Positions 57,601-64,000 of a stretch of DNA of 64,000 nt are shown here, piece by piece. Source of the stretch: Blumeriella jaapii. Its lineage: Eukaryota; Ascomycota; Leotiomycetes; Helotiales; Drepanopezizaceae. The position numbers and the translations under genes are program-made. The notes under the pieces were generated by a model. It searched no databases and was not told where the DNA came from. It saw only the letters and a program-made list of their open reading frames with translations. Positions within the stretch are counted from its first letter, which is position 1. Each line of letters opens with the position of its first letter. The DNA lies in the NCBI GenBank assembly GCA_009599575.1, contig VWND01000075.1:310001-374000 (forward strand), in the 5' to 3' direction.

Positions 57601-58278
57601 TCGTACCGTAGAGGGAAAGGCATCGAGTTCCTCCTACTGGCCCGGAGGTCCTCCAGCACAGTCTCTATCTGTCCTGTAGCCAGACGCTCTATCTCTCGTC
57701 CAAGGCCATCGTCAGAGCTCCATGTCGTATCGGATTGTCGAAGTCTGGCCCTCGGCGCACGAGCAACCGCAAGCCGGCAGGGTTCGACGACCAGAATGCT
57801 TGGTCTTGGTGCTGCGAAGTAAGAGTTGGGGAGGCAGCCGGCCCACCCAGCGGTGTCCAGCCTTAAGTAATGCTCGTAATGGCTGCTGACGATTGATGAA
57901 AACTGCTTTTCCTGCTCTCTCGTGGGGAATCCTCGTACCGTACATCCCGTACAGACCGTCCTCCAGTCCTGTGGCTACCCGTCCTGCCACGGCCTGTCAA
58001 CACCACGCCCGGCCTCCACTGCCACCCAGGACACCGAGTGGGCGAGCGAGGTCTGTACACACTGTACACACTGTCTGTACAGTACACACAGCACCGCAAG
58101 AACAGCAAATACAGCAGCGTACGGATCTGATCCGACCGACCTCGATCGGCCCAGGCGCAACGCAGAGTCGGCCCAATTGGCCTCGTCGCGCCGTCGGCTC
58201 GCTCGCTCGAGACTCACGATCCGACTGAACATCACCATACCGCATGGTCGCTCGAGTGCCCCCCGCGAAGCCAGCACA

Positions 58279-61029
58279 ATGTCGGGTCGAAGCGCATATG
58301 TGCGCAAGGAGAAGACGAAGACGAAGACGAAGCTGAGAGACTCGAGCTGCCCGACCAGCAGCGACGCGGTCAACAAGCCCATCGCCGACAAAGCCTATGG
58401 CGACCTGCCCACGCCGCCCACGACGACGACGACGACGTCCACGACGACGACGAGTCGACATGTGCCCCAGTACGTGGCCGACCTCCCGTTCCGCAGCCCC
58501 AACAACGAGATTGCCACCATCGAAACGAACATCTCCACCGGCTCGGACGACCTGGCATATGCCCGGGTCCGCAAGCCGCATGTGCCCGTTATCGACGTCT
58601 CGGGCATCGAGAAGTCGTCCTTCCGGACGGCCATGGACAAGAAAAGCGAGGAGGCGAGGAAGGGCTTGAGCAGCTTGTTTCGCAAGAAGACGAGGAAGGG
58701 CGACGACCGCAAGGGAGGCGAGCAGGCGGCCTACGACCACCGACCGACCACGGCCATGACGGCCTCGCTGTCGACCGAGTCCTGCGAGATAGAGGGGGCC
58801 GATCTCAGTCCCCCCCCTCCTCCCAGCCGTCGAACGCAAAAGGCTACCGATGCGCCGCCGTTTCTGCCTCCGCCGCCCAGCAAGCTGTCAGCAGGTCCTC
58901 CGGCGCAGGGACAGCAGTTGAGGCGATGGCTGGGAAGTGGGAGACCCGTCCAGCCGTGGAACAAGCTCCGGAAGGATCCCGAGCTCTGGGATCCGAACGG
59001 CGATACTCTGGTCTTCTTCGGTCAAGAGGGCCAGTCTCTGAGGGGCTCTCCGTCGTTCCGACTCTCGTCCCATGTGCTGGAGCAGACCGAGTCGAGGTTC
59101 TTGGTGACGTTGCTGCGCGAAGGATCCATCGATGACGGGAACAGCTTCAGCATGCCCCCGTCTCCTCTCGGCTCACCCGGCACGAGACCCAACTATCTGG
59201 GCCATGGAGGGCGATCTCGCCATCCGACCCCTCCAATGTCGGACAGTGGCATCTCTGGCAACTTATCGGATGGTCAGATTTCCTACGAGATCTTCTTCCC
59301 CGTCCCGAGGGACGCGACGAAAACGGAGATACTGCGGCACCAAATCACGACCCGGAACGTCTTTGCCCTCCTGTACCAAGCGTCTCTGGTTGGTTTGGAT
59401 CTTTACCAGGTTCTTGACGATCTTCACCAGCGGCTCGAGCTCTACATGCCGGACGAGAGGGATGCAGCCAGCATGATTATCGATTACATTGTGAGCAAAG
59501 GCATCGACGATGTTCGAGAGAATCCTGCAGCCGCCGCCGCCCTGCTAGCCTGGAGCGAGAACAGTCACGTACACTGGGAGGAGGGCTGGAGGGAGGCTTA
59601 CGTCCACAGCTGTGGCATGTTTTACCGACTAGAGACCTCGCCCGAATTCCACAATATCACGCCGATCACTAAAGCGCTTCTGGAGAGAGCGAGCTTGGAG
59701 GTCCATGAGCGAATCCAAAGCTGCGAGACTCGCTTTACGGATTTTGATTTCGGAGATATGTGGCCGGTAATGAGCCCTCACCCTCCGCCATCTCGGACCG
59801 CTTTTGAGCGTCTGCGCGATTTCTTCTACCAGCATTACCAAACCACCTACGGCCAGTGGCCACCCGCCGAGCGTGAGGGTCTTGAACAATGGCTCACGCG
59901 CGGTCTGGCCCAGAAGCTACAAAACGACTTCGGAGCGCTCTACGATTACCTAGTTGATCGGGAAGTAGCCTGGGATCACTCCGAGGAACGCCACGGCCGC
60001 AAATGGAACATTGTTCACCCAAACAACCGATCCTTCGACGTCGACACCGATGACCTCCCCCTCACCGACATCCTGGTGGCTTTCGATAACCGTCACAAAT
60101 ACCCCCACATCCCACACCCCTACCCCTTGGTCCCAGAAATCACCTCTTCTCGTAAAGAATCCCGAGAGAACCTGTTTAAATCGAGCAAAAAGTCGAACAA
60201 GCCCGCCGAAGACAAGATGGCTGAGCGCAAAGCCGCGCTCGCTTACACGGAATCTACAAACATCTACCTCCTCGGCTCGGAATTCGTCAACAATGACCTC
60301 GTTGATGCCTTTGTACGCTTCGAGAAAGGCGACCGCGCCGGCGACGTTGACCCGTATGCTGCTCGCCGCGGCCGTTGGGTTCTCATCTACGCCATCCTGC
60401 AGACGCTCGCCTCCGTAGCTGTCGACACCCCTCACCTCCGGTACTCTGCCGACGTCTCGTACCATCTCAACCCGCGGCTACGCGGCACACCGCCCTGGAA
60501 AGGTGCAAAACAGAACGTGGTAGAGGCCAGCCATGCAGGCAGCCACTGCTGGACCATACGCGATACCTGGCACCCGGCAACGCCAGTCATGGCGGCCAGA
60601 AAGGTATCAAGCACGTTGAGCCTGCGCCCATCTGCGCCGTCGGCTTCTTCGTCTAGCGAAACCGGGTCTTCCACGAGGTCGCGCCCCTCCATCTCGGGCA
60701 GATCCTCCAGCGGCCGCAGAGGTCACAAATCAAATGAAAGCTTTGGCGGGGGCTCGCCTGGCAATGACAGACTATCTCCGCGGCCAATCAAGGAGGAGAG
60801 TGGAGAGTACTTCTCCAGGATCGATTACGGATTTCGATCCGGGGGCCAGAACGAGGGGGGCGGGCTCTTCCCGAGCCCGCCGAATGAAGACCGAGCGACC
60901 AACACGCTGAAGAAGAGGGAGAGGAAGGATCCTTTCTCGTCGCCGCCGCCGGTCCAGAAAGGGCTTGTAATCAAGGAGGGTCTCGTGGTCAAGGATTTCG
61001 ACGACTGTAGATCCTGGGGAAGGCTATGA
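58279..61029 (+). CDS. Large conserved Pezizomycotina protein, possibly DUF8004
   Basis: Single-exon gene encoding 916 residues. The frame is open upstream to 57922, but the first ATG is 58279 (MSGRSAYVRKEKTK). The N-terminal 220 residues are disordered, with Lys/Thr repeats, a Thr run (GACGAC repeats in DNA) and proline clusters. The folded part begins near WNKLRKDPELWDPNGDTLVF, continues SRFLVTLLREGS, ISYEIFFPVPRDATKTEILR and RNVFALLYQASLVGLDLYQV, then VSKGIDDVRENPAAAAALLA, WEEGWREAYVHSCGMF, RWVLIYAILQTLASVAVDTP and SHCWTIRDTW. A long Ser/Arg-rich tail ends the protein. I recall this architecture from uncharacterised filamentous-fungal proteins labelled DUF8004; the label is from memory. 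The function is unknown; no signal peptide or helix bundle is seen. Confidence 0.8.
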   Translation: MSGRSAYVRKEKTKTKTKLRDSSCPTSSDAVNKPIADKAYGDLPTPPTTTTTTSTTTTSRHVPQYVADLPFRSPNNEIATIETNISTGSDDLAYARVRKPHVPVIDVSGIEKSSFRTAMDKKSEEARKGLSSLFRKKTRKGDDRKGGEQAAYDHRPTTAMTASLSTESCEIEGADLSPPPPPSRRTQKATDAPPFLPPPPSKLSAGPPAQGQQLRRWLGSGRPVQPWNKLRKDPELWDPNGDTLVFFGQEGQSLRGSPSFRLSSHVLEQTESRFLVTLLREGSIDDGNSFSMPPSPLGSPGTRPNYLGHGGRSRHPTPPMSDSGISGNLSDGQISYEIFFPVPRDATKTEILRHQITTRNVFALLYQASLVGLDLYQVLDDLHQRLELYMPDERDAASMIIDYIVSKGIDDVRENPAAAAALLAWSENSHVHWEEGWREAYVHSCGMFYRLETSPEFHNITPITKALLERASLEVHERIQSCETRFTDFDFGDMWPVMSPHPPPSRTAFERLRDFFYQHYQTTYGQWPPAEREGLEQWLTRGLAQKLQNDFGALYDYLVDREVAWDHSEERHGRKWNIVHPNNRSFDVDTDDLPLTDILVAFDNRHKYPHIPHPYPLVPEITSSRKESRENLFKSSKKSNKPAEDKMAERKAALAYTESTNIYLLGSEFVNNDLVDAFVRFEKGDRAGDVDPYAARRGRWVLIYAILQTLASVAVDTPHLRYSADVSYHLNPRLRGTPPWKGAKQNVVEASHAGSHCWTIRDTWHPATPVMAARKVSSTLSLRPSAPSASSSSETGSSTRSRPSISGRSSSGRRGHKSNESFGGGSPGNDRLSPRPIKEESGEYFSRIDYGFRSGGQNEGGGLFPSPPNEDRATNTLKKRERKDPFSSPPPVQKGLVIKEGLVVKDFDDCRSWGRL

Positions 61030-61825
61030 GGTGAAGGGGCGCGTTGCTGTGGAGTGTCTTTCCCTTTGGATTCAATACCCAGTTGGTGCTTTTCCGTTTT
61101 GGTTCTTTCTTTCTCTACCGAGTGCGATGATCAGGTGGATATTTGCTATGTATGTTTGGATGTCTGGCTGAGATGGGACGACACGAGGGGGACACTGCTG
61201 CGCGGAAGTCATGCGCGCGTATATAAGGGCGGGCGAATCTCCTGGAAGGGATAATCTATTGGGGGCGCAATTTTTCCACCACCCGTTCGCTTCTCCCTTG
61301 TTTTTCTTAGATGTAGATTATTCCAAGGGAGAGAGGGGGTGGCATGCATGCTGTTCCATACAAGACAGCGCGCGAGGGATCGAGCAAGCATTTTTACCAA
61401 GTCAAATCGGATCTGAGCGACGAAAAGCTCCATCTAGACCAGTTAATCACAAATCATTTTCTCAACATTCCTTTTATGCTGTTCCTTTGACTTGTATCGC
61501 TCGAGCGGTCGAGGCGATGATGGATGATCGATTGCTATGCCCGACCAGATTGGCCGTCGAACTTGCAAAGTCAACAAACCTTCTTTCAAACCCTCCAGCC
61601 GAGCGAGGGCGTTGAGGATTCTGCCGCTCCAGTCCGCCTTGCCCCTCGTCGAACTCGAAAATAATTCTTTATCGACGATTTTACCCCGCCAGACCACCAC
61701 CATCGCCCCCAAAAAACAGCCACAACGACATCGCAGCACAACATAGCACAAGCCGAAGAGTTCGTCTCAAACGCGCGCGACTCGCTCTCCACTCCGCACA
61801 CAACCTCACCTCCCCCTCTCTCATC
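61030..61825. other. Intergenic region between the large gene and DPH2
   Basis: About 800 bp, 3' space of one gene and promoter of the next on the same strand. No additional gene recognised. Confidence 0.5.
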
Positions 61826-63550
61826 ATGGCGCTCCCATCAACTGCGCCCCCCGTCCTCTCGACGCCCGCATCCCACATCTTCGAAGACCCGACGCCACTC
61901 CCCTCTTCTGCTGCGCAGCTCACGAGGACGCGGTACGACGACGCGCAGGTCCGCGAAATATTCGAGGTTGAGCGCACGGCAAGGGAGTTGCGCGAGGGCG
62001 GGTACAGGAGCGTGGCGCTGCAGTTTCCGGATGCAATGCTGGGGGATGCGGTGAGGGTGTTCGAGATGCTTGAGAGAGAGTGTAGGAGGTTTGGCGCGCT
62101 TGTGTCGGGCTCTCGACTGGGAGACGGGGTCGAGGAGCAGGGTGAGGAGGATGAGAAAGGGTTGGAGACGGATATCAATGCGCTCTCGATGGCGGATGCG
62201 GCGAATGGAACCCCGACCGAGGAGAGGGTGCGCTTTTCTATCCTGGCAGATACTTCCTACGGCTCCTGCTGCGTCGACGAGGTGGCGGCCGAGCACGTCT
62301 CCGCCGACGTGGTGGTGCACTATGGCCGCTCGTGTCTCTCGCCGACGGCCCGACTTCCAGTCATCTACGTTTTTACTACGCACCCGCTATCCCTGCCCTC
62401 TTTAGTGACGTCTTTCGAAAATATCTTCCCCGACAAGGGGGAGAAAGTGCTGCTGATGGCCGACATCACATACCACCTCCACGTTCCTGTTATACACAAA
62501 GCACTTTCAGAGAAGGGTTATACGGACGTCGTAGCGCCGGAAGTGATACACGAGCCCGAGAGCGTGGTGCCGAATCGACGGGTAGAAGACGGCGTCAAGG
62601 GGAGGCTGCAAGAGTATAGTCTCTTCCACGTTTCGGAGCCACCGCCTGCGTTGCTCCTCACGCTCGCGAGCCGAGTGAAGGAGATGTATATCTATCCCAC
62701 CGAGACTTCAGGCGGAGAACACGCGACCGTTGTCACGCCCGAGGCGCTGAAAAAGCAGACGAGCATGGTGCTGCGCCGTCGCTACGCCCTCCTCACCCAT
62801 CTCGCTACGGCTCCCATCCTCGGCATCCTGATCAACACGCTCTCGGTCTCGCACCACCTGGCCGCTCTGTCCGCGATCAAGAACTTGATCGAGAGAGCGG
62901 GGAAGAAGAGTTATACTTTTGTGGTGGGGAAAGTCAACGCGGCTAAACTGGCGAACTTTTCCGAGATTGGCGGCTGGGTGGTGGTCGGGTGTTGGGAGAG
63001 TAGTCTTGTGGACGGGGAGGGTTTCTACAAGGGTGTCGTGACTCCATTCGAGCTGGGCGTTGCGTTGCAAGGGGAGGGGAGGATCTGGGATGGAAGTTGG
63101 AGGGGAGACTTTGGCGCTATCACTGGGATCGAGCTACCCATCTCGGAAAACGGGCAAGCTCACGACGTAGAGGAACGCGTTGGAGGGAATGGCGAGAGGG
63201 CGGCCGACGGAGAGACTGATTCCGAAGAGGAGTCCGAGCCGCCCGAATTCGACCTCCGCACTGGCCGATACATTTCGCATTCCCGGCCGATGCGCCCTTC
63301 TCGCCCGCCGACAAGCACTACGCCCGACAAAGCCACAGGGGCTTCCAGTGCGTTGACGACCAGAGCGAGAGGGGACCTGGCAACTATCAACGGGGCCGCG
63401 AGCCCGGGAGCTGAGTTCCTGAGGTCGCAGCGGACGTGGACGGGCTTGGGTAGTGATTTCCACGAGGAGGATGCGCCCATGGAGATCGAGGAAGGGAGAG
63501 GCGGCGTCGCGAGGGGGTACCGGGTTGGGGAGGGAGGACAGAGGAGATGA
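61826..63550 (+). CDS. dph2: Diphthamide biosynthesis protein Dph2
   Basis: Subunit of the radical-SAM-like Dph1-Dph2 complex that transfers the 3-amino-3-carboxypropyl group of SAM to a histidine of eEF2, the first step of diphthamide synthesis in the cytosol. Single exon, 574 residues. The start region has LTRTRYDDAQVREIFEVERT, then REGGYRSVALQFPDAMLGDA, ILADTSYGSCCVDEVAAEHV and DVVVHYGRSCLSPT. Cysteines 148/149, 170 and 389 (VVVGCWESSLVDG) are candidate iron-sulfur ligands. The family pattern continues with PVIYVFTTHPL and HEPESVVPNRR. The C-terminal 120 residues are charged and disordered, with ESEPPEFDLRTGRYISHSRP, which is the conserved Dph2 tail motif. It is Dph2 rather than Dph1, judged by the N-terminal insertion and this tail. 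Confidence 0.94.
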   Translation: MALPSTAPPVLSTPASHIFEDPTPLPSSAAQLTRTRYDDAQVREIFEVERTARELREGGYRSVALQFPDAMLGDAVRVFEMLERECRRFGALVSGSRLGDGVEEQGEEDEKGLETDINALSMADAANGTPTEERVRFSILADTSYGSCCVDEVAAEHVSADVVVHYGRSCLSPTARLPVIYVFTTHPLSLPSLVTSFENIFPDKGEKVLLMADITYHLHVPVIHKALSEKGYTDVVAPEVIHEPESVVPNRRVEDGVKGRLQEYSLFHVSEPPPALLLTLASRVKEMYIYPTETSGGEHATVVTPEALKKQTSMVLRRRYALLTHLATAPILGILINTLSVSHHLAALSAIKNLIERAGKKSYTFVVGKVNAAKLANFSEIGGWVVVGCWESSLVDGEGFYKGVVTPFELGVALQGEGRIWDGSWRGDFGAITGIELPISENGQAHDVEERVGGNGERAADGETDSEEESEPPEFDLRTGRYISHSRPMRPSRPPTSTTPDKATGASSALTTRARGDLATINGAASPGAEFLRSQRTWTGLGSDFHEEDAPMEIEEGRGGVARGYRVGEGGQRR

Positions 63551-64000
63551 TGGGCCTTGGAGAGAAGAGAAAGAGAAGAAACGGACGAGAGGAGCGGAGA
63601 AAGGAGACGGATGAGAGCAAAGAACCATGATACCCATTTGGATTGTCTTTTGTAGCCGCCGCTTCATGCGCGAAGTGAGCGGAACCAAGTAAGGAAACCT
63701 TGGAAATGAAGAAACCGATGCGAACAGTCCCGAAGCGGCCTAGCGTGAAGTGAGTGATACGGTGCGATGGAGACTGTGTATGCTATCGTAGGTTAGCTAC
63801 CTACCTACGTAGGTACCTAGCTATGGAGGCCAGTACTCGCATTCACGGAAGGTATTGAAGGTATTGAGAGGTGTTGGACATGTACGCCGAAACGAATCGT
63901 GAAGCGAGGAGAGCTGAGCTGAGCTCACTTCGGCAGGGGTAAGGGGAAGTGCTATGAAGTCGACTATCTGCTCAAGTAGGCTGAAAGAAGAAGAGGTACG
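63551..64000. other. Region downstream of DPH2
   Basis: 450 bp to the window edge without a recognised gene. It includes an imperfect 30-bp palindrome at 63794-63823. Confidence 0.5.
63794..63823. repeat. Imperfect 30-bp palindrome
   Basis: Arms TAGCTACCTACCTAC and GTAGGTACCTAGCTA are complementary except for two adjacent positions. The central 14 bp, TACCTACGTAGGTA (63802-63815), is a perfect palindrome. Confidence 0.85.

Larger units (their letters stand above)
51642..58278. other. 6.6-kb gene-poor, repeat-rich region
   Basis: No open frame in this stretch has a recognised family or convincing splice structure. Many frames on both strands translate the TACTG/CAGTA pentamers into Tyr/Cys/Thr/Val/Gln strings. 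It contains C and G homopolymers (near 52000, 52043-52063, 54721-54765, 56030-56041), a purine tract (52904-53043), a CTCGT pentamer run (57135-57163) and many pentamer clusters. No transposase, reverse transcriptase or terminal repeats were seen. The last part must hold the promoter of the large gene starting at 58279. Confidence 0.6.

Noticed and set aside
57922..58278. 119-codon upstream extension of the large gene at 58279
   Set aside because: The frame is open but begins with GTG, has no ATG, and is Thr/Ser/Arg-rich like the repeats it overlaps.
1..64000. CRISPR arrays, operons, riboswitches
   Set aside because: The window is eukaryotic; no direct repeats with regular unique spacers and no bacterial-type signals were seen.

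Overview
The window is a stretch of nuclear genome from a filamentous ascomycete (Pezizomycotina). The evidence is short introns, mostly 47-75 nt, with GTRNGT donors and CTRAY-like branch points, small intergenic spaces, and conserved fungal genes on both strands. The families recall Leotiomycetes, but that placement is only an impression. All exon structures were worked out by eye from splice signals and from how well the joined protein matches its family.

Layout. 1-8 kb: 3' end of a lactose-permease-like sugar transporter (+), mitochondrial elongation factor G1 (-), DNA polymerase kappa (+), an RPEL-repeat protein (-). 8-10.3 kb: no gene recognised. 10.3-17.5 kb: amino-acid permease (-) and a WDR6/Rtt10-type WD40 protein (-). 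18-25.3 kb: membrane-anchored alpha/beta hydrolase (+), quinone oxidoreductase (-), Spt5 (+). 26-30 kb: DUF1769-type protein (-) and an FBXO31-like F-box protein (-). 31.8-34.5 kb: a secreted, apparently catalytically dead endonuclease/exonuclease/phosphatase-fold protein (+) and a small cupin (+). 35-39.7 kb: WDR68/DCAF7-type WD40 protein (-) and a coiled-coil protein resembling Atg28 (-). 41-47 kb: a second F-box protein (-), phosphopantetheine adenylyltransferase (-), and a tiny four-exon DUF1748 gene with an ATG-only first exon (-). 47.8-51.6 kb: pyruvate kinase (+) and two small membrane-protein genes (+). 51.6-58.3 kb: a gene-poor tract full of TACTG/CAGTA pentamer repeats, homopolymers and a long purine run. 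58.3-63.6 kb: a large uncharacterised conserved protein (+) and diphthamide synthesis protein Dph2 (+).

The genes are mostly unrelated housekeeping functions: translation (EF-G1, Dph2, WDR6), transcription (Spt5), DNA damage tolerance (Pol kappa), glycolysis and CoA synthesis (pyruvate kinase, PPAT), transport and ubiquitin ligase adaptors. I see no operon-like pathway, secondary-metabolite cluster, intact transposon, CRISPR array, rRNA or convincing tRNA.

Two observations stand out. At least five otherwise conserved genes each carry one single-base frameshift, four looking like a lost base and one an extra base, often in or next to C/G-rich runs. That points to uncorrected sequencing error more than to gene decay. 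Second, the secreted EEP-fold protein has lost most metal and catalytic residues and ends in a 33-bp tandem repeat cut short by a CAG-to-TAG change. No clearly new multi-gene system was found.
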